DNA of 64,000 nucleotides, from the NCBI GenBank assembly GCA_023407175.1, contig JAEYMU010000030.1, positions 1-64,000 on the forward strand. The letters are read 5' to 3'. Shown piece by piece: positions 18,290 to 28,059 of this stretch (within the stretch, counting starts at the first letter, position 1; each line of letters opens with the position of its first letter). The notes under the pieces were generated by a model. It did no database searches, had not been told where the DNA came from, and saw only the letters and a list, made by a program, of their open reading frames with translations. Position numbers and translations under genes: made by a program. This DNA is from Bacillota bacterium. Lineage in GTDB: Bacteria > Bacillota_A > Clostridia > Lachnospirales > Lachnospiraceae.

Positions 18290-18417
18290 ATAAACTCCAT
18301 TTCTTCACAATCCTATAGTCAGCAGGTTACAAAATATATACAAAATCAAGACACCTAACGGCAATCTTAAAGGCATTTCATATATATTAAAATATTTTAA
18401 AATCCAGCATGGAGGCA

Positions 18418-19548
18418 TTATAATGCTTTTACTGTTATTCCGTTTACCTCTACCTGATCCGTTATTTCTATTACAAGACATTTACGTCCGTCAACGATTT
18501 TCGTCTGAACCAGATCGGTATGCTCTGGATTTACCTTGATTATTACCTCCGGTGTTTTTACTTCGAACACTCTGGTGCTGGCTAAATTGGCCGCCAGCAG
18601 GGAAGCATTCTCTCCGGCCATCTTCTCATAGTTTTTATCAAAGTCGGAAAGCTTTTCTTCCTCAACTCCACAGTCAGTAAACAGATGCTTAACCTCTGTT
18701 CTATCCAGGGTTAAGGGCTCCGGAATTTCCTGAAGCTTGTGTTCTTCCATAATCTCATTCAGCTTCTCATGGATATTCTTAACTATCTCATATTCACATT
18801 CCTCACCGAGTGTTTCTTTAATCAAGGTCTGGAAGGTCTCTCTCTGCTCGCCTGCCGACAGGGGCAGCTCACACCCAAGAAGCTGATTTACAAAGTCAGA
18901 ATGCAGCTCCTCTGAATCCTTTGAATAGTATAAAATACTATGTAAATCTGTACTCCTGTCATTGAAGGCGGGAAATAAAAAGCCATTACCCGGAGCCGCT
19001 ACCACCCAGTCCTGAATGCGCTTTCTGATCTGGTTCGCCTCAGTGTCATAGCTAAGGCCCGGCTTTGATAAATTAACCGGACAGATGGAGCACAGGATAT
19101 AACGGTATACCTCGTCGGAAGCATCCTCCATCATCAGCTTATCCCTGGTTTTACCGGGAACATCATAGGCGGCATAAAGAAGAAGGATTAAATAGCTGCC
19201 CGTATGATCATATAGCTGTACCACCTTATTATAAAATTCCTCCAGCAAGCTTTCCTCCTTCAGCTCACTGTCCCGCAGCCTTAACAGAAATTCCTGGGTT
19301 CCCCCGTCAAATTCCGAATCGGTCGGAAATTCCATATTAATCAAATTTTTTCCAATTGTACCGGATAAAGTTTTCTTAAATATCTCAAAATATTTAAAGG
19401 TTTCCTCCTCCGGCAGACATAGAAAGGACTCTGTAAATTGTGTTTTAACTATCTTCTCTGCATCTACATAGCAGCCGCTTACTTTGGTAATCGCGCAGTT
19501 CTCATGATTGAATTGTTTTCTTATTTCAAGTATCTCACTGTTAATCAT
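18418..19548 (-). CDS. DUF4317 family protein
   Basis: The 376-residue cytoplasmic protein matches DUF4317, common in Lachnospiraceae: an opening ILEIRKQFNHENCAITKVSG, then KYFEIFKKTLSGTIGKNLIN, and a C-terminal half with KTPEVIIKVNPEHTDLV. No membrane segment or catalytic motif is apparent. Function is unknown. AAAGGAG precedes the ATG. It lies 54 bp downstream of the FliB-like gene on the same strand and may be co-transcribed. Confidence 0.82.
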   Translation of the reverse strand: MINSEILEIRKQFNHENCAITKVSGCYVDAEKIVKTQFTESFLCLPEEETFKYFEIFKKTLSGTIGKNLINMEFPTDSEFDGGTQEFLLRLRDSELKEESLLEEFYNKVVQLYDHTGSYLILLLYAAYDVPGKTRDKLMMEDASDEVYRYILCSICPVNLSKPGLSYDTEANQIRKRIQDWVVAAPGNGFLFPAFNDRSTDLHSILYYSKDSEELHSDFVNQLLGCELPLSAGEQRETFQTLIKETLGEECEYEIVKNIHEKLNEIMEEHKLQEIPEPLTLDRTEVKHLFTDCGVEEEKLSDFDKNYEKMAGENASLLAANLASTRVFEVKTPEVIIKVNPEHTDLVQTKIVDGRKCLVIEITDQVEVNGITVKAL

Positions 19549-19602
19549 CTCTGATCTCCTTTTATCGTTTCTTGCCTATCTGACACTCTCGTGCAGAAAA
19601 TC

Positions 19603-20700
19603 TCAGGAGCCGAGCAATAGTAGCAGATACCCCAATTCCCATACCTCAGTGTCAAAGCTGTCCTGCCAGAATTCCTTCATCCCTGACGGATTATATCCAA
19701 TGATTCTGGTATAAACCACGATATAATCCCTGACAGCAGGATAATCAATTTTATCCTGTAGGGATTTTAAATATACGGAATACCTTACTAAAATATATTC
19801 CGTGATTATCCTCTGAAAGGACATTATTCTGTCGTCAATGCTTCCCTTCGTCCCCTCTGAAAAGCATTTCGTTACAATACAGTTGGTAAACAGTTCCTCA
19901 TAAGTCTGAAAATCTTTCAGAAAGTCCCTCCACCGGTCCAGGTCAAATTTCTCTCCGGTCTCCAATTCCTTCGCCCTTTCATAGGGCTCCTTAAGATAAG
20001 GGGTATAATGCTTCTCCCTATGATAATTCTGGCTGATATCCAGCATTAATTCATTTGTTTCCTGTAGGGTATCCAAAGGAGAAACACAAAGCTTTCTCAT
20101 TTCCTCAGCCAGTGTCTTGCGGTAATCCTCTTCCTGATAGACCTCAGCAATTTTTGCCGAAAGCTTAGGACTTATTTTGGCCGATACGAGCATATGAAAG
20201 CTTAACAGAAGCCGTTCGTGTAAAGGGAAGGTATTGTCCCGTATTATTACAAGCAAACTATCTCTTAACAATACACGCGGCGCTGCCCTGCCAGCATAAG
20301 ACTCCCCCTCACACAGGAAGGCGGCCCTCCCCCGTCTATAAAGCATATCGACCACCTCGGGACAGGCACAGGAGAGGGAATATTCCTCCCTGTCCTCATA
20401 ACGATTTATAAGCCGCGGAAAGGTTCTGCATATTTTGGTCAGCCTTTCTTCTCTTCCGGATAAAATATTAAGACAAAGATCCCGCTCATTCAGAAACGGG
20501 CAGGCTTTATCACCGGTAAGGCTGATTACGGTTTTCCCATGATCGATGCACAGGAATCCGGCCAGTTCGGTATCCTTTTCCCAGATTGGGAAGGTTTTCG
20601 GATCAACCTCAATATCCCATCCCTTACAGCAGGAAAAGGAACATCGGTCAGCAATACATATGAAATTGTCGTAGTTTTCTGCCTTGGTTGTCTGCTTCAT
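19603..20700 (-). CDS. FliB-like lysine N-methylase, Cys-rich
   Basis: The 365-residue protein opens with the Cys cluster of the FliB/YkgJ type (CIADRCSFSCCKGWDIEVD), followed by CPFLNERDLC and SCACPE. These conserved cysteines probably bind an iron-sulfur cluster. FliB methylates flagellin lysines in Salmonella, and homologues are widely annotated in Clostridia. No flagellar gene lies in this window, so the target here is unknown. It begins 3 bases after the stop of the STAS-like gene, so the two are translationally linked. The ribosome binding site is weak, in line with coupling. Confidence 0.78.
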   Translation of the reverse strand: MKQTTKAENYDNFICIADRCSFSCCKGWDIEVDPKTFPIWEKDTELAGFLCIDHGKTVISLTGDKACPFLNERDLCLNILSGREERLTKICRTFPRLINRYEDREEYSLSCACPEVVDMLYRRGRAAFLCEGESYAGRAAPRVLLRDSLLVIIRDNTFPLHERLLLSFHMLVSAKISPKLSAKIAEVYQEEDYRKTLAEEMRKLCVSPLDTLQETNELMLDISQNYHREKHYTPYLKEPYERAKELETGEKFDLDRWRDFLKDFQTYEELFTNCIVTKCFSEGTKGSIDDRIMSFQRIITEYILVRYSVYLKSLQDKIDYPAVRDYIVVYTRIIGYNPSGMKEFWQDSFDTEVWELGYLLLLLGS

Positions 20701-20703
20701 AAA

Positions 20704-21084
20704 TTAGTTTCGTCCCAATAAATAGGCCATGGCCTCTCTTCTGGATGTAAACAATTGTGCTTCAAATGCATTGCCGCAGCGTTTATTTACTGCCGCAAGC
20801 ATTTTGCCAAGCTGCATTCTGGTGATTACCCTTTTATGGATGAAAGCAACCTTTGCCACATAATCGGCAGCAATCACTAAGCCTTCAATACAGATCGGAA
20901 GGCTCTCCTGTGACAATGCGTCCAATCTTTCCAGTGATATCAGTATGAATAGCTCCTTCCTTTTAAACTGCTCGGCGACTGTGCTGACTTCCTTAATAAA
21001 GGTATGCCACTCACCAACTTCCATATATCCGAACAGCTCGACTGTGATAAGATTATTACTTGTGTCCGCGCTGATATGATACAT
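20704..21084 (-). CDS. STAS/SpoIIAA-like small protein
   Basis: The 126-residue protein has alternating strands and helices that resemble the SpoIIAA/STAS-like fold (ITVELFGYMEVGEWHTFIKE, then LFILISLERLDAL). No phosphorylatable Ser is placed as in true anti-anti-sigma factors as far as I can tell. The start at 21084 follows GAAGG; an ATG at 21102 lacks a site. It lies between LysR (20 bp upstream end) and the FliB-like gene, with tight spacing that suggests one transcript. Function unknown. Confidence 0.6.
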   Translation of the reverse strand: MYHISADTSNNLITVELFGYMEVGEWHTFIKEVSTVAEQFKRKELFILISLERLDALSQESLPICIEGLVIAADYVAKVAFIHKRVITRMQLGKMLAAVNKRCGNAFEAQLFTSRREAMAYLLGRN

Positions 21085-21122
21085 CTGCAACACCTTCTTC
21101 ATTTGTATTATATTTTGGCATA

Positions 21123-22022
21123 TTAGCCTTTAAATTCCTCTAATATTTCCTGCCTTTGATATGCTTCAATCATAAAATGATACAATCTTCCTGCCGCAGG
21201 GGAAAGCTCATTCTCCTCCATGCAGGAAATGCCAATGGTACGAAAGCCCCTGGGCCGGAGCGCATATCGGTCCACTTCATAATTCATGGCCTTCATCACA
21301 AGCTCCGGAAGGATGCAGATACCAAAGCCATTGCTGACCAGGCATACCGCAGACAAATCATCAGAAGCATGACAGCTTATTTTCACCTGTAAATGATATC
21401 TATGGATATAATTCTGGACATCCGAATCCATTGCTTCCTGCTGGGCTATAAATTCCTGCCCCTTCATCTCTTCATGTGTAATTACCCCGGGAGAAGCTGA
21501 TTTAAAATCCTTTGGCGCAATGCATAACAGTTCATCCTGATAGACCGGACGGATTGGCACCTCATTCTCCGCACTTGCCATTGACAAAAAACCGATTTCT
21601 ATGATTCCGTTTTTCAGCCACCCGATTACATCATCATAGATACCCTGGAATATCTGAATTTTAATGCCCGGATACTGCTCATGAAATCTATTCAGCAGCT
21701 TTGGCAGATGTGTCATGCAGATACTGTTAAAGCATCCCAGCCGGACCATACCTTTCTCAAGTCCATTTAAGGCTGCAACTGTCTGACGGAGAATTGCATC
21801 GCTGTTTACGACCTGGCGCACATAGGGCATCAGTGTTTCTCCATAACTGGTTAAGGCTATCCCTGATTTATTACGGGTAAGCAAAGGATATCCAAATTCC
21901 TTCTCAAGGCCTGCAATGGAATGACTGATTGCAGAAGAGGTAATATTCAGTAAATGAGAGGCCCTGATAAAGCTGCCTTGCTCTGCCACAGTTACAAATA
22001 TCTGATAAGAGTTGATCGACAT
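21123..22022 (-). CDS. LysR-family transcription regulator
   Basis: The 299-residue protein has an N-terminal winged HTH (FVTVAEQGSFIRASHLLN, ITSSAISHSIAGLEKEFG) and a periplasmic-binding-like effector domain (~90-290; GMVRLGCFNSICMTHLP, ICILPELVMKAMN). Such regulators bind small effectors and usually control a nearby gene, often divergent; here no divergent gene is adjacent. GGAGAAG precedes the ATG. It heads the cluster running into the STAS-like, FliB-like and DUF4317 genes. Confidence 0.93.
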   Translation of the reverse strand: MSINSYQIFVTVAEQGSFIRASHLLNITSSAISHSIAGLEKEFGYPLLTRNKSGIALTSYGETLMPYVRQVVNSDAILRQTVAALNGLEKGMVRLGCFNSICMTHLPKLLNRFHEQYPGIKIQIFQGIYDDVIGWLKNGIIEIGFLSMASAENEVPIRPVYQDELLCIAPKDFKSASPGVITHEEMKGQEFIAQQEAMDSDVQNYIHRYHLQVKISCHASDDLSAVCLVSNGFGICILPELVMKAMNYEVDRYALRPRGFRTIGISCMEENELSPAAGRLYHFMIEAYQRQEILEEFKG

Positions 22023-22191
22023 AGCTTCTCCATCAATGAAAATAATTCATCTTTATGTTAATTATAATGAACTTTACTTATTTAGTGTAATATATTTTTA
22101 TAACAAAAGTCAAGCATGGAGGAATTTTTGTGAATTTTTTTTATGAAAGAACTTTTATTTTATAGGACGAATTTTCCTATAAGCTAAAAAG

Positions 22192-22223
22192 ACGCTCTTC
22201 AAAACTTACGTTTTAAAAAGCGC
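22192..22223 (-). terminator. Terminator of the amino-acid ABC operon
   Basis: Imperfect 14-bp stem (ACGCTCTTCAAAAC/GTTTTAAAAAGCGC). On the minus strand it is followed by CTTTTT. It lies 82 bp after the ATPase gene stop. Confidence 0.65.
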
Positions 22224-22304
22224 CTCTAAATACGATAAATATTATTCTGTCATAAGCTCTGTCCCAGTACCGGATATTACCGGCAATCAGCCTTCCAGCC
22301 TATA

Positions 22305-23075
22305 TTACAATACACTCTTAAGGAAATTAATTGCCTTTTCATTCTTCGGGTTCTCAAATACTTCCTTGGGACTTCCTTCCTCAAGAAGCATTCCATCTGC
22401 CATAAATACTACTCTGTCCGCAACCTCCCTTGCAAAGCCCATCTCGTGAGTAACACAAAGCATGGTCATGCCCTGCTTGGCAAGATCCTTCATAACACTT
22501 AAAACCTCTCCTACAAGCTCCGGATCAAGAGCACTGGTCGGCTCGTCAAAGAGCATAATCTCCGGCTCCATGGCAAGTGCCCTTGCTATTGCAACACGCT
22601 GCTGCTGTCCGCCGGACAGCTTATTGGGATATTCGTTCAGTTTCTCTGAAAGTCCAACCCTTGCAATCAGTCCTTTTGCAAGCTTTACTGCTTCTTCCTT
22701 TGATTTCTTTCTAACCAGGACCGGTGCTATCATAACATTTTCAAGCACGGTTTTATGAGGAAAAAGATTAAATCTCTGAAATACCATTCCCATTTCCAGG
22801 AGCATTGCCTTCTGTTTATCAGCTGCGCTTCTGTGCACAGTCCTGTTATGCTCTCTGTGAAGGAATAATTCATCCTTAATATATATCTTTCCATTTGTAA
22901 TCTTCTCCAACTGGTTCAGGGAACGAAGATAGGTAGACTTACCCGCCCCGGAAGGTCCGATAATACAAATCACCTCACCCTTTTTCACTTCAAGGTTGAT
23001 ATCCTTAAGAACCTCCAAAGTGCCAAAGGATTTGCCCAGATGTTCTGTCTTTAAAATGTACTCATAATCACTCAT
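22305..23075 (-). CDS. Polar amino-acid ABC transporter, ATP-binding protein
   Basis: The 256-residue ATPase carries Walker A (GPSGAGKST), the signature [19 protein letters not shown], Walker B with Glu ([12 protein letters not shown]) and the H-loop ([12 protein letters not shown]). The last pattern marks the GlnQ/ArtP/HisP polar amino-acid subfamily. It works at the inner face of the membrane with the permease 9 bp upstream. AGGAGG precedes the ATG. Confidence 0.95.
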   Translation of the reverse strand: MSDYEYILKTEHLGKSFGTLEVLKDINLEVKKGEVICIIGPSGAGKSTYLRSLNQLEKITNGKIYIKDELFLHREHNRTVHRSAADKQKAMLLEMGMVFQRFNLFPHKTVLENVMIAPVLVRKKSKEEAVKLAKGLIARVGLSEKLNEYPNKLSGGQQQRVAIARALAMEPEIMLFDEPTSALDPELVGEVLSVMKDLAKQGMTMLCVTHEMGFAREVADRVVFMADGMLLEEGSPKEVFENPKNEKAINFLKSVL

Positions 23076-23084
23076 AGCTGCCTC

Positions 23085-24125
23085 CTACTCATAAATTGAG
23101 AGTCTTTCCTCAATTTTACCAAATATAAATGTAAAAATTGCAGTTATGATCAGATAAATTACAAGTGCGGGTATGAACACCAGATAATTACCTTCGCTGG
23201 TCATGATTGTCTTGGATATTGTCGTAATATCCATCAAAGAGATAGCAAACACCAGTGAAACATCCTTTATCATCATAACAAATTCATTACAGAGAGGTGG
23301 AATCATTCTTCTTATGGACTGGGGAATTATAATTTTGCCCATTGTCTGCCCATAGCTCATTCCCAGGGCCTTAGCTGCTTCATGCTGTCCCTTGTCGATG
23401 GACTGTATTGCTGCGCGGACAATTTCTGCACAGTAGGCAGCCGAGTTCAGTGAAAATGCAATTAAAGCAGCAACAAAGGCTCCCTTATAAACCGCTTCCG
23501 GATCACCTTTATCAAACATGCTTCTCCAGGCAAAGCCAAACATCCCGGGAATTGAAAAATACACAACAAATAACTGAATCAGCAAGGGTGTTCCTCGAAA
23601 GAAAAAGATATAGGCACTGCACAATTTGCTGATTATTTTATTCTTGGAAATCTTACCCAAAGCCAGAAATACACTTAATACAAAACCGAGCACCATGGAT
23701 AAAGTAGTAAGTAATAAGGTCAGCTTAACTCCATGTAATACATTTTCACCGCTTCCAAGCATCCGGTAGGTATAATTCACCATCTGGCCCGCAAATTTTG
23801 CCGCACCAGCCTCCGCGTTGTAGGTATTCCCTGCAAACCCCACATAAGATTCCTTGATAGCCTTTGCGCCCGAGGTGGTAAAAGAAAGATAATTTATAAC
23901 TCCAAGATCATTATAAGTAATCGTTAAATATTTTCTGGAGCTGTCTTTTTCATCTTCAATGATCTGCTTCACCTGATCAGAAGCGAGATTCATCATCTCT
24001 TCCCTCGATGGCTTAAGTATCGAAAGGACTATAATTGCCGCCAAAGCAGCCAGAACAACTATTCCAACTGCCTTTGACGAACGTTTCCACTGTTTGATGT
24101 CAACTATTCTTCTTATGATATTCAT
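23085..24125 (-). CDS. Polar amino-acid ABC transporter permease with long N-terminal extension
   Basis: The 346-residue permease has the HisMQ-type fold in residues ~125-346 (GVKLTLLLTTLSMVLGFVLS, FFRGTPLLIQLFVVYF), including the EAA loop EAAKALGMSYGQTMGKIIIP that docks the ATPase. The first ~120 residues are extra: one membrane helix (AVGIVVLAALAAIIVLSIL) and a soluble ~80-residue part. This is longer than the ~215-240 residues of the usual permease. It is second in a binding protein-permease-ATPase operon. Confidence 0.92.
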   Translation of the reverse strand: MNIIRRIVDIKQWKRSSKAVGIVVLAALAAIIVLSILKPSREEMMNLASDQVKQIIEDEKDSSRKYLTITYNDLGVINYLSFTTSGAKAIKESYVGFAGNTYNAEAGAAKFAGQMVNYTYRMLGSGENVLHGVKLTLLLTTLSMVLGFVLSVFLALGKISKNKIISKLCSAYIFFFRGTPLLIQLFVVYFSIPGMFGFAWRSMFDKGDPEAVYKGAFVAALIAFSLNSAAYCAEIVRAAIQSIDKGQHEAAKALGMSYGQTMGKIIIPQSIRRMIPPLCNEFVMMIKDVSLVFAISLMDITTISKTIMTSEGNYLVFIPALVIYLIITAIFTFIFGKIEERLSIYE

Positions 24126-24163
24126 CCTATATACCTGCTAACCCCTTTTTTTCTGCCGATAGA

Positions 24164-25054
24164 TTATTCTGCCGATCCAAACCAGTGTTCAATATTCTCT
24201 TCAAAGAAGCCTTCTTCTGTAAGCTGTGCGATCGCCTGATTTATAACAGCCTGAAGTGCTGTATTCTGCATTCCGATAGCAACACCGAACTGTTCCGGTT
24301 CACTGTCATCCTGAAATGCCTTAATATATTTACCCGGGTTAGCAGCCAGAACACCGTCTGCTACCGTAGAGTCTACCACTACTGCATCAACTTCACCATT
24401 CTCAAGCTGTGTAAAGCAGGTTACAACCTTTTCATTTGCGGAAATGGTACAATTAATTGATCCTGTATCCACATAATCCGACATGAGCTCATCCGAGGTT
24501 GTCTCCTTCTGTACTGCAATTGCAAGTCCGTCCAAATCCTTGAAGCCTGTAATTGTTCCTTCAAAATCAGGGCTCACTACAACTGCCTGATAGTTGTTTA
24601 TGTAGGGATCGGAGAAAAGCATGGTTTCCTGTCTTTCCGCATTAATCGTAACAGCTGAAATAACACAGTCATAATTCTTATCGATACCTTCGAAAATACC
24701 GTCCCAGGCCGTATTAATGAAATTAACCTGTACGCCAAGCTTTTCTGCTAAGGCTGTAGCAAAATCAATATCATAGCCGATCGGTGTTGTTCCGTCCTCT
24801 GCGAATTCTTCAAAAGGCGGGTATCCAATTTCAACACCGATGGTAAGAGTACCATCGTTCAAAAAAGTTACACCAGACAGATCAATTGATGCTCCGGTAT
24901 CAGGTGCCTGAGTTGCTTCCGCAGCCTGGGTAGCTTCCGGCGCCTGGGTTGCTGTTACATCATCTGATCCCTCTTCGGACGTTCCTGACTTACAGCCCGT
25001 GAGAGAAAATATCATTGCTAATGCCAATACCAATACTAAAGTCTTCTTTTTCAT
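24164..25054 (-). CDS. Amino-acid ABC transporter substrate-binding lipoprotein
   Basis: The 296-residue protein begins with a lipoprotein signal (LTGC) and a Thr/Ala/Pro linker built from ATQAP-like repeats. The rest is a family-3 solute-binding domain (IGVEIGYPPFEEFAEDGTTP, GYDIDFATALAEKLGVQVNF, then AGAIG-type loop ISAVTINAERQETMLFSDPY). It captures a polar amino acid outside the membrane and passes it to the permease. The start at 25054 is fixed by GAAGGAGG; upstream in-frame ATG lacks a site. Confidence 0.94.
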   Translation of the reverse strand: MKKKTLVLVLALAMIFSLTGCKSGTSEEGSDDVTATQAPEATQAAEATQAPDTGASIDLSGVTFLNDGTLTIGVEIGYPPFEEFAEDGTTPIGYDIDFATALAEKLGVQVNFINTAWDGIFEGIDKNYDCVISAVTINAERQETMLFSDPYINNYQAVVVSPDFEGTITGFKDLDGLAIAVQKETTSDELMSDYVDTGSINCTISANEKVVTCFTQLENGEVDAVVVDSTVADGVLAANPGKYIKAFQDDSEPEQFGVAIGMQNTALQAVINQAIAQLTEEGFFEENIEHWFGSAE

Positions 25055-25343
25055 AAAATCCTCCTTCAAAAAATATAGGGGTTTCACTATACTTACTTAG
25101 TCAAACACCCTTGTCTTATGAAAAAAGTAGCACATCCTACGGAGTATGTCAACAGAGAAAATCATTTTTGCTATCAATTCATGATACATTTCCTCCAATT
25201 CCCATTCACATTCATAACGGGCATCTTTAAAAGCTATCATCTTCCAAAATACCATTAAATATTTTTTAATGAAATAATTATTTGCATTATTTCCCGGCAG
25301 GATATACTATAAAGAAAAAAGTAATTAAGAAAAGGAGGTTTAT

Positions 25344-25826
25344 ATGAAGGCGATTATAGTATATTATTCATTGGAAGGAAATTCTGAATATGTTGCGGAC
25401 ATCATTGCTAATCATACAAAGGCAGAGAAGCTTAAGCTGGAGCCGGTAAAGGAATATCCGAAGGGTGGTATGAGTAAATTCCTCTGGGGCGGAAAGAGTG
25501 TCATGTTTGGAGAGACTCCGACGCTTGCTCCCTATCAATTTGATGCAAACACATATGACACAATCATCATTGGCACCCCGATTTGGGCCAGCAGCTATGC
25601 TCCACCGATCAAAACCTTTCTCAAGGAGAATAAACTGTCAGGAAAGCGGATTGCCCTATACGCCTGCTGCGCAGGCGGCAATACCGATAAATGCTTTGCC
25701 AAATTACAGAAGGAATTACCGGATTGTACTGTTGTGGCTACCTTAAGCCTGATTGACCCCAAGTCAAAGCAAAGCCCGGATAAGGTACAAAAGATCGAGG
25801 AGTTTTGCAAGCAACTGCAGGGTTAG
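25344..25826 (+). CDS. Flavodoxin-family protein
   Basis: The 160-residue protein has the FMN phosphate loop near its N-terminus (YYSLEGNSEYVADII) and a flavin-contacting region (IIGTPIWASSYAPPIKTFL), which is the flavodoxin/NADPH-FMN reductase-like fold. It is likely a low-potential electron carrier in the cytoplasm. AAGGAGG precedes the ATG. It is divergent from the amino-acid ABC operon with a ~290-bp interval between starts. A Cys pair (ACCAGG) might be redox-active. Confidence 0.9.
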   Translation: MKAIIVYYSLEGNSEYVADIIANHTKAEKLKLEPVKEYPKGGMSKFLWGGKSVMFGETPTLAPYQFDANTYDTIIIGTPIWASSYAPPIKTFLKENKLSGKRIALYACCAGGNTDKCFAKLQKELPDCTVVATLSLIDPKSKQSPDKVQKIEEFCKQLQG

Positions 25827-25869
25827 TTCAAAATCCGCTCCTGCAAAATGAAAAGCCTTTACAAACAAT

Positions 25870-25905
25870 CAGGCTGCAAACCGGTGTAGTTTCCGTTGCA
25901 GCCTG
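25870..25905. terminator. Hairpin between convergent genes
   Basis: A perfect 10-bp stem (CAGGCTGCAA/TTGCAGCCTG) with a 16-base loop between the flavodoxin and GH30 gene ends. The U-run is weak. Confidence 0.5.
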
Positions 25906-25938
25906 CTGCTTATCTATTCCGCATTTCCAATAAAATTC

Positions 25939-27276
25939 TTAAGCAATAACTCCCGTAAAGATAGTCTCCGCCTTTAGGACAACCGAAACCATTTCCTCTC
26001 CCAGCCGGATTGATACCGGGATATCCTCGTTTGTCTGATTTAACAGAACCGCCACAATGCTGCCGTCTCTATTCTGAAAAGCCGTAGCTTCCAGCTTCTC
26101 CGTATATTTGGAAAACCCGATGCGTACTGCATTATTACGGATAAAATGACTGAAATGCCACAGATAGGCCACCGTACAGCCTCTTACCAGTTCCTTTTTA
26201 TCCGTATCATAAAGATAAGGAGCATCGCAGTAGTTCCCGGCATGGTTGGGCCCTCCCCTTTCATTTAATACAAGATTCCAGTCATAGAAGGCATACATAC
26301 CGTTGTTCAGATTTCCTATGATATCATGGGCATATTTCTGTGCGTTTTTTAAATAATCTCCCTGTGAGTACTTGTAGTACTCGATACACGCCTCAGATAG
26401 GATCAGCTTTTTATCCGGAAATTTCTCTCCTATCATCCGCAATGCCTCAAAATGGTCCCCGCTGTACCAATGAAATGCAAGACCTGCTATCATAGGCCCG
26501 GTTTCCTCATCAATAAGAGCACAAGCCCGCTCAAAGGCACGTTCCTTATTATGGTCCCAGATGAATATCTCTATATCTGACAGTCCATGCTCCTTAAGTG
26601 CCGGATACATATCATTCTTAAGAAATTCCTTCTCCTCCTCGGCATTGAATTCGCAGGAATCCCAGGTTTGCACCGCCTTAGGCTCATTCTGAAGACTCAT
26701 TCGCGATACCTGATAGCCTCTTTTTCTGATTTCCAGGATATAGCGGCAGAGATATTCTGCCCAGGGCCTGTAATATTCCTTCTTTAATTTACCGCCATGA
26801 TTGCGTTCTCCATTTGTTTTCATGAAAGCCGGAGGACTCCAGGGCGTGAGCATGATGTCCAATTTCCCTTTATAATATAGCTGGGCATCCTCAAGCATTG
26901 GAATTATGTATTTTTCCAAGTGTTCCAGCTGAAAGGTCTCAAATTCCCTGTCGGCAGATTGAGACACCGCTTCATAATGTCCCAGGGAAAAATCACAGCT
27001 GTCAATTGGAATACGAATCATACGGTATTTCATATTATCCTCTGAAAAATAGCTCGACAGCAGCTCCTTTTTCTGCTCCTGCTTCATAAGACTGTAGATA
27101 TAACCGGCTGATTCAGTAATTGCACCTCCAAAGCCCTCAAAGCTTTGATATCTGACCTGGGGATATAAATTCAATAGCCGGTTTTCCTCTCCCATATCCG
27201 GTTTAAAATCAAGGGTTTGTTTTTCAGTTTCCTCCGTCTGCCCCTGAAAGCTTGTCATTGTATATTCTAATCTCAT
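25939..27276 (-). CDS. Glycoside hydrolase family 30 enzyme
   Basis: The 445-residue enzyme shows GH30 hallmarks: FEGFGGAITES, the acid/base Glu in MSLQNEPKAVQTWDS, and the nucleophile Glu in KLILSEACIEYYKY, plus a C-terminal beta-sandwich. There is no signal peptide, so it acts on oligosaccharides already imported. GH30 enzymes include beta-glucosidases, beta-xylosidases and beta-1,6-glucanases; the exact activity cannot be read. It is the last gene of a minus-strand unit with a YesMN-type two-component system and a sugar ABC transporter, which likely imports its substrate. The start at 27276 follows GGAG; a further ATG at 27288 is possible. Confidence 0.9.
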   Translation of the reverse strand: MRLEYTMTSFQGQTEETEKQTLDFKPDMGEENRLLNLYPQVRYQSFEGFGGAITESAGYIYSLMKQEQKKELLSSYFSEDNMKYRMIRIPIDSCDFSLGHYEAVSQSADREFETFQLEHLEKYIIPMLEDAQLYYKGKLDIMLTPWSPPAFMKTNGERNHGGKLKKEYYRPWAEYLCRYILEIRKRGYQVSRMSLQNEPKAVQTWDSCEFNAEEEKEFLKNDMYPALKEHGLSDIEIFIWDHNKERAFERACALIDEETGPMIAGLAFHWYSGDHFEALRMIGEKFPDKKLILSEACIEYYKYSQGDYLKNAQKYAHDIIGNLNNGMYAFYDWNLVLNERGGPNHAGNYCDAPYLYDTDKKELVRGCTVAYLWHFSHFIRNNAVRIGFSKYTEKLEATAFQNRDGSIVAVLLNQTNEDIPVSIRLGEEMVSVVLKAETIFTGVIA

Positions 27277-27326
27277 TTTCTGCTCCATTCCTGCTTTTTC
27301 TGCCTGGCTATTTAGAAAACGTTGTA

Positions 27327-28055
27327 CTAATTTTTCTTATATTCCGAGGGTGACATTCCGGTAATTCTTTTAAAAACCTTTGAAAAGTATTTCTCATCAT
27401 GAAATCCGACCTTGTAGGCTATCTCATAGGTTCGCAAATAATTCTGATGCAAATAAGAGCAGGCATGCTCAATCCGTATCTCATTCAGATAATCTACGAA
27501 GTTACAGCTCATTGACTGGGAAAATAATGTGGAAAGGTAACCCGGTGTGATACCGGCCTTTTCCGCCACACCGTTCAGCGTCAGATTTTCATAATAATGT
27601 TCATTCATATACTCTTTTGCGATTTCTACAAAATTATTCTTTAATGCTTTATCCGACCATAGCTTTTTCTCACAGACTCCTAATAATTCATCTGCCGTAT
27701 CATTCAGCTTCTTTAGGATATCCGAAGAACGGCTCGGCTTCAGAAGATAATCCTTCGCCCCATAATGCAGAGCCTGCTGCGCATATTTGAATTCGTCATA
27801 TCCGCTTAGTATGATCGTAACCGGCATGATCCCCGCTCTCTGCGCCTCCTGCATGACATCAATTCCGTTCTTAACCGGCATCTGCACATCTAACAGCATA
27901 AGCTCCGGCTCATGCCGGAAAATAGTATCAATGGCTATCTGTCCGTTCTGTGCCAGATAGATTTTATCAAAACGGTCCGTATGCAGTTGAATGTATTTTG
28001 CTAATCCGTTTCTTATCATATCCTCATCGTCTGCAATCAGTAGTTTTACACTCAA
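27327..28055 (-). CDS. YesN/AraC-type response regulator
   Basis: The ~242-residue protein joins a receiver domain (LLIADDEDMIRNGL, phospho-Asp in LMLLDVQMPVKNG) to a C-terminal AraC HTH pair (LNGVAEKAGITPGYLSTLFS, then YEIAYKVGFHDEKYFSKVFK). This is the YesN layout that controls carbohydrate transport genes. I place the start at a TTG (28055), 10 bases after GGAG and 5 bases past the sensor gene stop; the upstream ATG overlaps the sensor gene and lacks a site. It probably activates the adjoining ABC and GH30 genes. Confidence 0.9.
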   Translation of the reverse strand: MSVKLLIADDEDMIRNGLAKYIQLHTDRFDKIYLAQNGQIAIDTIFRHEPELMLLDVQMPVKNGIDVMQEAQRAGIMPVTIILSGYDEFKYAQQALHYGAKDYLLKPSRSSDILKKLNDTADELLGVCEKKLWSDKALKNNFVEIAKEYMNEHYYENLTLNGVAEKAGITPGYLSTLFSQSMSCNFVDYLNEIRIEHACSYLHQNYLRTYEIAYKVGFHDEKYFSKVFKRITGMSPSEYKKN

Positions 28056-28059
28056 GCCG

